Below are positions 44,567 through 54,418 of a DNA stretch of 64,000 nt, piece after piece. The stretch spans positions 1,922,001 through 1,986,000 of the forward strand of contig NZ_CP090976.1 of assembly GCF_021513235.1 (NCBI RefSeq), given 5' to 3'. The DNA comes from Kaistella sp. 97-N-M2 (lineage in GTDB: Bacteria > Bacteroidota > Bacteroidia > Flavobacteriales > Weeksellaceae). Below the pieces are notes generated by a model that saw only the letters and a program-made list of their open reading frames with translations, made no database searches and was not told where the DNA came from. Position numbers and translations under genes: made by a program. Within the stretch, counting starts at the first letter, position 1. Each line of letters begins with the position of its first letter.

Positions 44567-44853
44567 TGGAAGTAAGAAGAATTACCATCAACATTGCCGG
44601 AAGAAACTACCCGCTGAATGTACCCGCCGCCGAAGAAGAAACCCTTCGGAAAGTCGGTAAAAGTATTGAAGCCATGATTAAAGATTTTGAACAGAATTTT
44701 GACGTTAGAGATAAACAGGATGCTTTAGCAATGTGCGCCTTAAAATTAGGTACCAACGCCGAAGTTTCGCAACTCAGTAACGAAAAAAATATAAATGCTT
44801 CCAACGAGCGGTTAACAAAAATTAACCAATTGCTGGAAGCGCTGGAAAAGTAG
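44566..44853 (+). CDS. zapA: Cell division protein ZapA
   Basis: The 95-residue protein has the ZapA layout: a beta-rich N-terminus (RRITINIAGRNYPLNVPAAEE) and a C-terminal coiled coil (LTKINQLLEALEK), with the ALAMCALKLG helix between. ZapA bundles FtsZ filaments at the division ring. The 6S RNA follows and then rny, an arrangement that recalls zapA-ssrS in Proteobacteria. Confidence 0.92.
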   Translation: MEVRRITINIAGRNYPLNVPAAEEETLRKVGKSIEAMIKDFEQNFDVRDKQDALAMCALKLGTNAEVSQLSNEKNINASNERLTKINQLLEALEK

Positions 44854-44878
44854 ATTTTTCTTTTCCGGGAAACAACTG

Positions 44879-45047
44879 CCTACAATAGTTCTAACACATT
44901 ACAGGTAAACTCAACGCTATACAATTGCCGAACGAAAGTTCACTTAATGGCGCGCCGACTTGCTCGGATTACAAAAAGTGAAAATCAGTTCAAATCGTGT
45001 TGATAAGGAGTTTACTCTATATCTTGAACTGTTGTGGGCTTTTTTTT
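44879..45047 (+). ncRNA. ssrS: 6S RNA (ssrS)
   Basis: The region directly after zapA folds as 6S RNA does. A closing stem is formed by CCTACAATAGTTC (44879-44891) and GAACTGTTGTGGG (45026-45038), 13 pairs with two G-U. A second stem is formed by GGTAAACTC and GAGTTTAC. A large, mostly unpaired central region with a small GAACGAAAGTTC hairpin follows, and eight T end the RNA. 6S RNA binds the sigma-factor holoenzyme and down-regulates promoters in stationary phase. Position between zapA and rny supports the call. Exact ends are estimates. Confidence 0.8.
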
Positions 45048-45178
45048 GTCGAATATTCAACAGTTTTTTAAGGAATTTTCCTTTAAAAAACATTAAATAA
45101 AAAGTTTGTAGGTTTTGCTTAGAATAACCTTCCTTTAACAATAAATACAAAAATTATGAACATTAAAACTGAAAATAT

Positions 45179-46750
45179 ATGACAACAACAGCGATTATCG
45201 TCGGTATTGTTTGCCTGGTTTTAGGAGCGGTTATTGGAATCTTGTTTTCCAAAAGCGGCCTTAACGCCAAAGCAAAATTCATCGTGGAAGACGCGAAAAA
45301 AAATGCCGAAAATCTTCTAGAGAAAGCGACTGTACAAGCCGAATCCATCAAAAAGGACAAACACCTTCAGGCGAAAGAAAAATTTATGGAACTGAAATCT
45401 CAGCACGACTCAGATATTCAGGCCAGAGAAAAGAAAATGCAGGATTCGGAAAAACGAATAAAAGACAAAGAGCAAAAGCTTAATGATGATCTTAGCAAAG
45501 CCGGAAAATTAGAAAAAGAGTTGGATCGCCAAATTACAGATTACGGTAAAAAGCACGAAATTTTAGAAAGAAAACAACAGGAATTAGATGCAGTTACTGC
45601 ACAGAAAGTTGAAATTCTGGAGAAAATATCCGGCTATTCCGCCGAAGATGCCAAAACCGAATTGGTAGAAGCCCTGAAAGCAGAAGCAAAAACGCGCGCT
45701 CAGGCGCACGTTCAGAGCATTATGGAAGAGGCGCACTTGAACGCTAAGCAGGAGGCGAAGAAAATCGTCATTCAAACCATTCAGCGAATCGGTACAGAGC
45801 AGGCCATCGAAAATTCGGTGTCGGTTTTCAATATTGAATCTGATGAGGTAAAAGGCCGAATTATCGGTCGTGAAGGTAGAAATATCCGTGCTTTAGAAGC
45901 TGCAACCGGTGTTGAAATTATTGTTGATGATACGCCGGAAGCTATTTTGCTTTCGTGTTTCGATCCGGTAAGAAGAGAAATCGCAAGACTTTCACTTCAC
46001 CGTTTGGTAACCGACGGCCGTATTCACCCGGCAAGAATCGAAGAGGTTGTTGATAAAACGAAAAAACAGATCGAGGAAGAAATCATCGAAGTCGGCAAAA
46101 GAACCGTTATCGATTTAGGCGTTCACGGACTTCACCCGGAATTGGTGAAAATCGTGGGCCGAATGAAATTCCGTTCCTCTTATGGTCAGAATTTATTGCA
46201 GCACTCCCGGGAGGTTGCCAACATCGCCGCAACGATGGCCGCGGAATTAGGGTTGAATGTGAAACTGGCGAAAAGAGCCGGTTTACTGCACGATATCGGT
46301 AAAGTTCCGGAGCAGGAATCCGAACTTCCCCATGCGCTTTTAGGAATGCAGTGGGCCGAAAAATACGGCGAAAGCCCCGAAGTGATCAATGCGATTGGCG
46401 CTCACCACGATGAAGTGGAAATGACCGGTTTGCTTTCTCCGATTATTCAGGTTGCCGATGCGATTTCCGGAGCCAGACCCGGCGCAAGAAGACAGGTTTT
46501 AGAATCTTATATCCAGCGTTTAAAAGATCTGGAAGCTGCCGCCTTAAGTTTCGACGGCGTGTCCAGTGCCTACGCCATTCAGGCAGGTAGAGAACTGCGT
46601 GTGATGGTGGAAAGCGGAAAAGTAAGCGACAATCAATCGGCGCAACTTTCCTATGATATCTCCGAAAAAATTCAGAACGAATTAACGTATCCGGGGCAGG
46701 TTCGTGTGACCGTGATCCGCGAAACCCGTTCGGTGAATATTGCAAGATAA
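45179..46750 (+). CDS. rny: Ribonuclease Y
   Basis: The 523-residue membrane-anchored endoribonuclease has a membrane helix at 3-23, a long coiled coil (about 30-170), a KH domain ([19 protein letters not shown]), and an HD domain with [15 protein letters not shown] and GAHHDEVE. All catalytic residues are present. It starts mRNA decay at the inner membrane. Length is normal. It is monocistronic with its own terminator. Confidence 0.96.
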   Translation: MTTTAIIVGIVCLVLGAVIGILFSKSGLNAKAKFIVEDAKKNAENLLEKATVQAESIKKDKHLQAKEKFMELKSQHDSDIQAREKKMQDSEKRIKDKEQKLNDDLSKAGKLEKELDRQITDYGKKHEILERKQQELDAVTAQKVEILEKISGYSAEDAKTELVEALKAEAKTRAQAHVQSIMEEAHLNAKQEAKKIVIQTIQRIGTEQAIENSVSVFNIESDEVKGRIIGREGRNIRALEAATGVEIIVDDTPEAILLSCFDPVRREIARLSLHRLVTDGRIHPARIEEVVDKTKKQIEEEIIEVGKRTVIDLGVHGLHPELVKIVGRMKFRSSYGQNLLQHSREVANIAATMAAELGLNVKLAKRAGLLHDIGKVPEQESELPHALLGMQWAEKYGESPEVINAIGAHHDEVEMTGLLSPIIQVADAISGARPGARRQVLESYIQRLKDLEAAALSFDGVSSAYAIQAGRELRVMVESGKVSDNQSAQLSYDISEKIQNELTYPGQVRVTVIRETRSVNIAR

Positions 46751-46785
46751 ATGAAGTCTGCGTCAACGCAGTCTTAAATAATACG

Positions 46786-46814
46786 AAAAATCCCTTCAAT
46801 GAAGGGATTTTTTT
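46786..46814 (+). terminator. Terminator of rny
   Basis: AAAAATCCCTTC/GAAGGGATTTTTTT hairpin, 36 bases after the stop. Confidence 0.85.
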
Positions 46815-47009
46815 GTGGGTTATTGCGCCGTCCTATTTGGAAAAATTGATGCTTATTTAAAACTTACTGCTATCATTTCTACTTTATTTTGATGATTTTA
46901 ATAGTTTCTTTACAAATAATTTAGCTTCTGCGCAGAGGCAACGTATTTTCGGGAATTCTGAAAGCGCACCTATCCGTTCTATTTGAATTCCCGGTTAACC
47001 TCTTTAGCC

Positions 47010-50000
47010 TTAATTTCTATTCTTAATCGTTACGTATCCGGATAAAATTCTGCCGTCCGAAACCACAATATAATACCAGTAATTTCCGGTCGGCAATTTT
47101 CTGCTGAGGTATTCGCCGTTCCAGGAGAAAGGTCCCTGCACCGTTTGGTCTAAAACCAAGGTTCCAAAGCGGTCCATCACTTTTATTTTAGTACCGGGAT
47201 ACTCTTCGATGCCTTCAATTTTCCAGTAGTCATTCACGCCATCGCTGTTTGGAGAGAATACATTAACAATTTTGAAAAGGGTAAAGTCTTTTTCCGTCAC
47301 TGCACAGGGTTGAGATACACTTCTTACAAAAGCCGTATGATGGCCATTTGGGACTTCATAGAAAATATTTGAAGACTGCCACTGAAAGCCATCAATGGAA
47401 TATTCCAGCGTGCAGCTTCCGGTCGCAATAATCTGAACCGTACTGTTTTCTATTTTAATTTCAGTGATAACAGGAGAATCCACTTTTTTCACCACGATTG
47501 ATTTGGTCGTGCTGCATCCATCCATGTTTGATACCACAATTTGATACGTTCCATCTTGATTAACATTAATACTTTGCTGCGTACTGAATGCACTTCCGTT
47601 ATAAGTCCAGGTGTAGGAACTAGTACCTGGCTGAGGTCCTGCGTCAAGCTTCACAAAATTTTCCGGGCAATATTCTGCGTTTGAAGGCAAATTTACTACT
47701 GGAGCAGCATTAATTTTAAAAGTGAGCTGAGCTCTTGCCGAACAGCCCGACGGCGAATTCACCAGCACGAAAATTATGTTTTGTCCGGTTTGCAAAGTAT
47801 GGTTCGCAGCATCTGTAATCAGCTGGTTGCTCTGTGTGTAATAAAGGTACGTGTAGCTGGCGGAATTGGGAACGATAACACTTTGATACTGTGTTAAATC
47901 AACCTTTTTCGTTCCGTTTTCTTCGGAACATAGTGCGGGTACAACAAAATCTAAAGCGGGTATATTGGTGGTGACTAAAGTAACGGTAACTGGCAATCTT
48001 TGCACACTTTCGCAGCCCTGAGCTGTTTGGGTTGCATAGTAAGTGACACCGCTTTGTAGAAGCGTATTAGCGGGAAGTGAGGTTGTAGCAGAACTGCTGC
48101 TGTACCACTTAATCGCCGTCCCCACAGCCGCCAGACTGGAAACCGTAGCATTTTGACTGATACAGAAAGTTTGGGCGGAATTTCCGGTTGGTGGCGGCGT
48201 GGCAATAATACCAACTGCCACGGGTACTCTTTCGCTTTCGCAGGCGTTGATTGTTTGCGATACGTAATAAGTGGTTCCACTAACCAAGGGAGTCGTCTGG
48301 GGAATCGCACTGCCACCCACCATGGTCTGATACCATAAAATATTTGTTCCCGTCGACAAAATATTTGCAAGAGTTGCATTTTGCTGCACACAGAAATCCT
48401 GCGTGGCATTAACTATGGGTTTTGGAGTCGGATTGGTAAAAATATTTACTACCGCCGACGACGCTACCGATTGGCAACCCAACGCATTTTTAATCTTGAT
48501 GGAATATGTCTTCGGTAATAAGTCCGGGAATACATTGGAGTTTTGCCAGGTTACGCCATCATCTATGCTGTACTGCGAAGCAGTTTCATTAATCGTAATT
48601 CGCGCAAACGGATGAGAACAATCAATTTGTTGAATGGTCGCGGTAGGTATAGCTGGAGTATCTGGCGGAACATTAATGGTGACCACCACCGCTCCAGACT
48701 CACATCCCGCGCTGTTTTTAACTTTCAGTTTATAAATTCCGGGCGACATCTGTCCCGAATTGGCGCTGGAAGAATAGGTTACCCCATTGTCGAAACTATA
48801 CTGATATTCGGTGGATGTAATCGTAATACTTCCGTATGGATTAATGCACGACGCGGGCTGGGTGACCGTAAACGATGGGAGCGAAGGTGCATTTGCAGGC
48901 GGATCTATGGTCGCTACAGTAGCAGGAGAGAGGCAGCCCGTCACAGATAATTTAATTCGGATATGATAAGTTCCGGGAGCCAGATTTATGGAAGCAGAAT
49001 TTACCCACGTCACTCCGTCATCAAAACTATAATAACCTGCCGCCGAAATTACCGCCACATTTCCGTTGGAAGCTGCACAACCAGAAGGTTGTGTGACTAC
49101 AATCTGTGGTGCATTTGGCGTTGTCGGCTGCACATCAACTGTTGCAATACCGGCGACGGAAATACATCCGGCACTGTCTTTAATCATTAAATTATACGTG
49201 CCGGGGCCTAGGTTAGATTTAGTATTGGCAAGACCATAAGTAATGCCATTATCGAAACTGTACTCCGCTGCGGACGTTGTTATTTTAATGGAGCCCAATG
49301 CATTACTGCAGCTGGGTTGAGTAATACTGAAAGTCGGAGCGGGTAAGGGCGCCGGTAAAGTTACAGTGGCTGCAGTCACGTCTGATATGCAGCCCGCAGC
49401 ATTTTTTATTTTTATTTTATAAGTCCCCGGCGTTAGTCCGCTTTTCGTATCCGCATAAATGAAAGTTAAACCGTCATCGAAGCTGTAGGTGGCCGCAGGT
49501 GTTGTTACCGTAATAGATCCCGTAGAAACACTGCAGGTTGGTTGAGCTACTGATACTGCGGGAGCGGCAATATTAATGCCCGAATTTAAAGTCACGGCGA
49601 CCGAGGCAGATTCGCAACTTGCACTGTTGCTCTTAATTCTCACAATATAGGTTCCGGCACCAATATTTGTTTTTACAGGATTGGTGGTCCAGGTCGCACC
49701 GTTATTAAAGGTATAACTTGCCGCCGGAGTATTAATGGTGATGCTTCCGTCGGTAGAATCGCAGGTTGTTGGCTGTTTGATGGTTACCGCAGGTGTTGTG
49801 GGAACAGTAGGTGCAGTGTAGATGTAAACATACGCAGTTTGGGACACACAGCCAAAAGAATTTTTAACGAGAACATTGTAATTTCCGGAATTTAAGTTGT
49901 TTTTTACAGGATTAGAAGTCCAGGTCGCTCCATTATCGAAACTGTATAAATCTGCGATGGTATTAATAAAAATACTTCCCTTCGGATTAGCGCAGGTAGG

Positions 50001-53000
50001 TTGAATGGTAGTTACACTGGGCTGGTTGAGGTAGAATTTATTAATGTATGCATACGCTGCCTGAGAAGAACATCCGGCGGAATTTTTAATCAAAATATTA
50101 TACGATCCCGGTGTCGGATTCAGCAATACAGGATTTGTTCCCCAAGTTGCCCCATTGTCAAAAGAATATTGTGCCGCCTGCGAAACAACGGTGATGCTTC
50201 CATTATTGCCACATGTGGGTTGAACGATTTTCATTAAAGGGCGTGGCAGATAAAAAGTAGTAATGTAAATATTCATATCATACGGGTTCGACGTGCAACC
50301 CAACACATTTTTAATGGCAATATTATAGGAGCCGGATGTTAAGTTGGTTTTCTCATTAACGGTACTCCAGGTCTGGCCCCCATCAAAACTATAAGCAGAC
50401 GCTGGCGTCATTATTTTGATACTTCCTTTTGTCCCGCAGGTTGGCTGCACGATTGAAACATCTGGGTTAGGAAGGTAAAATTTAGCTAAATTTAAAGACG
50501 ATCCATAGGAATTCGATTTGCAACCCAAGGCATTTTTAACCATAACATTATAATAACCCTCAGGAAGATTGGTAAAGGTCGGGGAAGCACTCCAGGTCTG
50601 CCCATTATTGATGCTGTACTGGGACGCCGCAGTCGTTACAGTGATGCTGCCACCCACACCGCAAGTAGGCTGCGTGGCAGTATACGTGGGAGAGGGAAGA
50701 TAAAAATCCACGATGGAAACCGACGTGTACGAGGAGATACAGCTTCCGTTTTTTGTCATAACATAATAGTAGCCCGACGCCGCATTGGTTAAAACCGGCG
50801 AAGAGCTCCAGGTGTTTCCATAATCAAAACTGTACGAAGTTGCGGGGCTTTTTACGGTAATCGTTCCTTTCGTTCCACATGTTGGCTGTACCACAGTTAC
50901 CGTTGGACTGGCGAGGTCCGTGGTATTCATGTAAACCGGGATACTGCTGGATTTGCAGTTCGCGGTATTTTTCACAATAAGATAATAAGATCCTGCCGCC
51001 AAATTATTAAAAACCGGATTCACAGACCACGTAGAGCCACCATCAATGCTGTAAAAATCGGCGGCAGAAGTAAACGTGATGTTGCCAATATTGCCACAAC
51101 TTGGGCTTACGGCCGTGTTAGTGGGTTGATCCAACGCAATCTGATTAAAATACACGGTAGTTACTTCAGAAACGCAGTTCTGACTGTTTTTAATCATCAC
51201 CGAGTAGGACGATGAATTTAAATTGCTGAAAACATTGGTAGTAACCCATGTAGCTCCATTATTTATACTGTAAAAGCTTGCGGGAGTATTGATGGTGATG
51301 GTTCCTTTTGTAGTGCAGTCTGGCTGTATTAAACTAACGGAAGGCGCAGCAAGTTTTATTTCAGAAAGATAGGCGTAGCGTGCGCTGGATTTGCAGCCCA
51401 AACTGTTTTTGATCATCACCTGATAAGTGCCGGCAGGTAAACTTTTGCTGTTATATGTTACCCAGGTGGCGCCATTATCGAAGCTGTAAAAATCTGCAAG
51501 GGTGTTAATGGTGACGCTTCCATTGTTGCCACACGTAGGCTGCACAATAGAGACAAAAGGCATATCCAGCGTCGGCGGATAAAGATAAACCGTGGCAGAC
51601 TGCGATTGGCAACCGGCAGCATTTTTCAATTTAACTCTGTAGGTGCCGGCGGGCAGATCTTTCATATTACTCGTCGTCCACGTTGCTCCGTTATCAAAAC
51701 TGTAAAAATCGGCTTCAGTTTTTATATACACCGTACCATCAAGTCCACAGGTAGGCTGAATCAGTTCATACTCTGGGTAAGAATTCTGAAAGGTTTGCAT
51801 GTAAATCGTCTGAAAATAAGAGGTACAGCCTAAACTGCTTTTAATGCCTACAGAAAAATTTCCGGAGAGAATATTTGATTCAACATTCGTTGTTACCCAC
51901 GTTTGTCCCCCATCAAAAGTGTAAAAATCCGCGGGCGTATTGATGGTGATGCTTCCCGTTACATTACAGGCAGGATTTTTAACGGTGATGTCCGGATTTC
52001 CTAAAGTATTGCTCGAAATCAAAACTACTGCCGGATTCGAAATACAGCCTGCAATATCTTTTGTTCGGATGCTGTAAGTACCGGGTTGTAAAAGGTTGAG
52101 GGTAGAATTCGTTACCCACGTTGATCCGTTATCATAACTATAAAAAGCCGCGTTCGTGCTGATGGTGATGGATCCCGTATCTCCACAAAATTTGGGTTGC
52201 TCCGCCGAATAATTGGGATAAGAGGTGAGCGCCGGGATAATATCGACTGTTTGTGCGTAGGAAGTACACCCTTTTGCCGTTTTGATGAGCACTTCATAAG
52301 TCCCCGGATATAAGCCGGTTTTTATGGGATTGGTTCCCCACGTTACGCCATTATTAAAACTGTATTCCGACGCCGGCGAAATTACTTTAATGCTGCCTGA
52401 AGAAACAAAACACGAAGGCTGCGTAACTTCTACCGTTGGTGTAACTGCAGTCTGACTGGGTTCAATCGAAACGTTTGCCGTGCTGACACACCCGTAGCTG
52501 TCCGTTACGGTTACGCTGTACACACCGACGTCTGTTACTGTGATGCTTGAAGTGGTTTCTCCCGTGCTCCAGAGGTAGGTTGCGCCGCTGGATGCCGTCA
52601 GGACGGTGCTTCCGGAACACACATTCAGGATCCCGGAAATATTGGCGGTCGGATTTTTAACTTCTAAATTAACGGGAATAATCTTATAACAGTTCTGATC
52701 CCGCGAAACCCGGATGTAAATGTTGGTGGAGGCAGAATTATAGCTTGAAAAATTCGAGATCGCATTGGTATTATTAAAAGCGTTGTTGTAATCTTTAAAA
52801 TAAGTAAAAGTAAGTCCCGCCGTCGAACTCACCACTTGCGCATCGAAATCGGTGAGGTTAAAATCTTCAAAACCATCATGATTCGCATCACATTTCGAAA
52901 TTTTCGCCGTATTAACTTTTAAGTTACACCCGGACGAACAGTTCAGAAAGCTGATATCCCAGCCGTCGTTGGCATCCGGATCATTGGCCGAAGCAAAGAT

Positions 53001-54221
53001 GGTTGTTGTGCTGCTGCTTCCGCAACCGCCCGGAGCACCGGAAACGTCGAAATCTGCCGTTACGCCTACATTATAATTGCCTGTTGTAATATCGGGAAAG
53101 TTTTGCGCCAGGAGCGAGAAGCAAAATTTCTTATTCACCGTATCTAATGAAGACGTGGTAGATGTCGTATAAACAACTGTTCCATTGGAATCGTACACTT
53201 TTAACGTAAGATTTTTCAGCGTTGCACTTATGCCGCCGGAATTGGGTAACGTATAGTTACCGCAAACACTGAGGGGAAGAGTGGGGCATACGGCATAAAG
53301 CGGATCTAAAGTTACGGAGCCGACAAAATTTTCGTTAGAATGCAGAAAACAAAGGTCATCAATATAAGCGTACCCAAAATGACCGCCCAAACCACAGCGC
53401 GAAGCCAAAAATTCTACGGTAAACTCCTCATTGTTGGGGATGGAAGAAATATCCAAAATACCCGATTGCCAGTTGGCCGTGTACAAAGTAACATATCCAT
53501 AGCTGCCTTCCGGAACTTTTGTGAAAATACAGTTTTTTTCGTCGCCAACCAGACAGAACTCACTGACAACCTGATTGTTCTTATTGAGGATCCGCGCTTT
53601 AAAATAAGCTTGATTGTCCGTGTGACTGGTATCGTAAACAGATTGTAAAACCGCTTTATAATTGAATTTTAAAAAGTTTTCGTTGTTTGTTTTAAATCTT
53701 TTTCCCTGCGCAATAGCGCCATACGTACCCGAATTTTCGAAATTAAGTTTTAGGGCATACTGGTCAAACGCTTTGATGTCGCCCATAAAACGGTCAATAA
53801 GATTCGAAGGAACGGAGCTCGCCATCAAATTCGTATCCGACGGATTGTATTGCGGGATAAAACTATCTGCAGTATTCGAAATCGATTTACATTGGGTGGG
53901 ACCGGGCGGATCGCCAATATTGTAGAGAAAATCTTTAATAAACTTGGCACCGCCCACCGTTTGGGTCTGTTCGAAACCACCGTTGGTGCAAAGTTCGACG
54001 GGGATTTGCGTGGCTTTCATCATCCCGAGCCTTTCATTTTCGGTTTTGCGCTTTCTTTCTGCTAAAAATTTTAATTTTTCAGTATTGTTTTTGATGATTT
54101 TTCCCGAAGCGTTTTCGAAAATGCCGTTTCGAAGATAATTTGTTGTATCCGACGGTTTCGTCTGGGAGAATGTAATTTGAAATAAAGACAGAAAAACGAA
54201 CAGGTAAAATTTCTTCATCAA
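47010..54221 (-). CDS. Giant repeat-bearing surface protein with a type B type IX sorting domain
   Basis: The 2403-residue protein has a signal peptide (1-20, KFYLFVFLSLFQITFSQ) and an N-terminal part (about 20-590) with a choice-of-anchor-like fold and a SprB-type module. Eighteen tandem repeats of 73-77 residues follow (about 595-1930; each with QPTC..GSI.., YSFDNGATW and GTYxVxIKNxxGC). Next come two Cys-bearing Ig-like modules (about 1930-2080), a PKD-like part and a C-terminal gliding-motility-associated domain (NVFSPNSDGVNDYW to the end). The last drives export by the type IX system and surface attachment. Repeats resemble SprB repeats of gliding adhesins. Cysteines are regularly placed in each repeat. 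The gene is intact and ends an isolated unit. Confidence 0.9.
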   Translation of the reverse strand: MMKKFYLFVFLSLFQITFSQTKPSDTTNYLRNGIFENASGKIIKNNTEKLKFLAERKRKTENERLGMMKATQIPVELCTNGGFEQTQTVGGAKFIKDFLYNIGDPPGPTQCKSISNTADSFIPQYNPSDTNLMASSVPSNLIDRFMGDIKAFDQYALKLNFENSGTYGAIAQGKRFKTNNENFLKFNYKAVLQSVYDTSHTDNQAYFKARILNKNNQVVSEFCLVGDEKNCIFTKVPEGSYGYVTLYTANWQSGILDISSIPNNEEFTVEFLASRCGLGGHFGYAYIDDLCFLHSNENFVGSVTLDPLYAVCPTLPLSVCGNYTLPNSGGISATLKNLTLKVYDSNGTVVYTTSTTSSLDTVNKKFCFSLLAQNFPDITTGNYNVGVTADFDVSGAPGGCGSSSTTTIFASANDPDANDGWDISFLNCSSGCNLKVNTAKISKCDANHDGFEDFNLTDFDAQVVSSTAGLTFTYFKDYNNAFNNTNAISNFSSYNSASTNIYIRVSRDQNCYKIIPVNLEVKNPTANISGILNVCSGSTVLTASSGATYLWSTGETTSSITVTDVGVYSVTVTDSYGCVSTANVSIEPSQTAVTPTVEVTQPSCFVSSGSIKVISPASEYSFNNGVTWGTNPIKTGLYPGTYEVLIKTAKGCTSYAQTVDIIPALTSYPNYSAEQPKFCGDTGSITISTNAAFYSYDNGSTWVTNSTLNLLQPGTYSIRTKDIAGCISNPAVVLISSNTLGNPDITVKNPACNVTGSITINTPADFYTFDGGQTWVTTNVESNILSGNFSVGIKSSLGCTSYFQTIYMQTFQNSYPEYELIQPTCGLDGTVYIKTEADFYSFDNGATWTTSNMKDLPAGTYRVKLKNAAGCQSQSATVYLYPPTLDMPFVSIVQPTCGNNGSVTINTLADFYSFDNGATWVTYNSKSLPAGTYQVMIKNSLGCKSSARYAYLSEIKLAAPSVSLIQPDCTTKGTITINTPASFYSINNGATWVTTNVFSNLNSSSYSVMIKNSQNCVSEVTTVYFNQIALDQPTNTAVSPSCGNIGNITFTSAADFYSIDGGSTWSVNPVFNNLAAGSYYLIVKNTANCKSSSIPVYMNTTDLASPTVTVVQPTCGTKGTITVKSPATSYSFDYGNTWSSSPVLTNAASGYYYVMTKNGSCISSYTSVSIVDFYLPSPTYTATQPTCGVGGSITVTTAASQYSINNGQTWSASPTFTNLPEGYYNVMVKNALGCKSNSYGSSLNLAKFYLPNPDVSIVQPTCGTKGSIKIMTPASAYSFDGGQTWSTVNEKTNLTSGSYNIAIKNVLGCTSNPYDMNIYITTFYLPRPLMKIVQPTCGNNGSITVVSQAAQYSFDNGATWGTNPVLLNPTPGSYNILIKNSAGCSSQAAYAYINKFYLNQPSVTTIQPTCANPKGSIFINTIADLYSFDNGATWTSNPVKNNLNSGNYNVLVKNSFGCVSQTAYVYIYTAPTVPTTPAVTIKQPTTCDSTDGSITINTPAASYTFNNGATWTTNPVKTNIGAGTYIVRIKSNSASCESASVAVTLNSGINIAAPAVSVAQPTCSVSTGSITVTTPAATYSFDDGLTFIYADTKSGLTPGTYKIKIKNAAGCISDVTAATVTLPAPLPAPTFSITQPSCSNALGSIKITTSAAEYSFDNGITYGLANTKSNLGPGTYNLMIKDSAGCISVAGIATVDVQPTTPNAPQIVVTQPSGCAASNGNVAVISAAGYYSFDDGVTWVNSASINLAPGTYHIRIKLSVTGCLSPATVATIDPPANAPSLPSFTVTQPASCINPYGSITITSTEYQYSFDNGVTYSSSANSGQMSPGIYKLKVKNSAGCESGAVVVTINVPPDTPAIPTATIQQIDCSHPFARITINETASQYSIDDGVTWQNSNVFPDLLPKTYSIKIKNALGCQSVASSAVVNIFTNPTPKPIVNATQDFCVQQNATLANILSTGTNILWYQTMVGGSAIPQTTPLVSGTTYYVSQTINACESERVPVAVGIIATPPPTGNSAQTFCISQNATVSSLAAVGTAIKWYSSSSATTSLPANTLLQSGVTYYATQTAQGCESVQRLPVTVTLVTTNIPALDFVVPALCSEENGTKKVDLTQYQSVIVPNSASYTYLYYTQSNQLITDAANHTLQTGQNIIFVLVNSPSGCSARAQLTFKINAAPVVNLPSNAEYCPENFVKLDAGPQPGTSSYTWTYNGSAFSTQQSINVNQDGTYQIVVSNMDGCSTTKSIVVKKVDSPVITEIKIENSTVQIIATGSCTLEYSIDGFQWQSSNIFYEVPNGHHTAFVRSVSQPCAVTEKDFTLFKIVNVFSPNSDGVNDYWKIEGIEEYPGTKIKVMDRFGTLVLDQTVQGPFSWNGEYLSRKLPTGNYWYYIVVSDGRILSGYVTIKNRN

Positions 54222-54362
54222 CTAAAAATTAAAATTTGAAATGTTAAGCATATCTTAAAAGTTTCTTAAAAAAAACTTAACAAATATAAATAAAAAAGCG
54301 GTACAGGAAATTTTTTCGTTTTGAGTAAGTGATTGCAGATTTCTGGGCTTTTTTGGCCAAAA

Positions 54363-54400
54363 AAATTCCCCTTCGAACGAATTGAAGAGGATTTTTTTTA
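54363..54400 (-). terminator. Terminator of the type A sorting-domain protein gene
   Basis: TCCCCTTC/GAAGAGGA hairpin with one mismatch, T run on the minus strand, 19 bases after the stop at 54419. Confidence 0.7.
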
Positions 54401-54418
54401 AGTTGAGAAATAAGCAAA

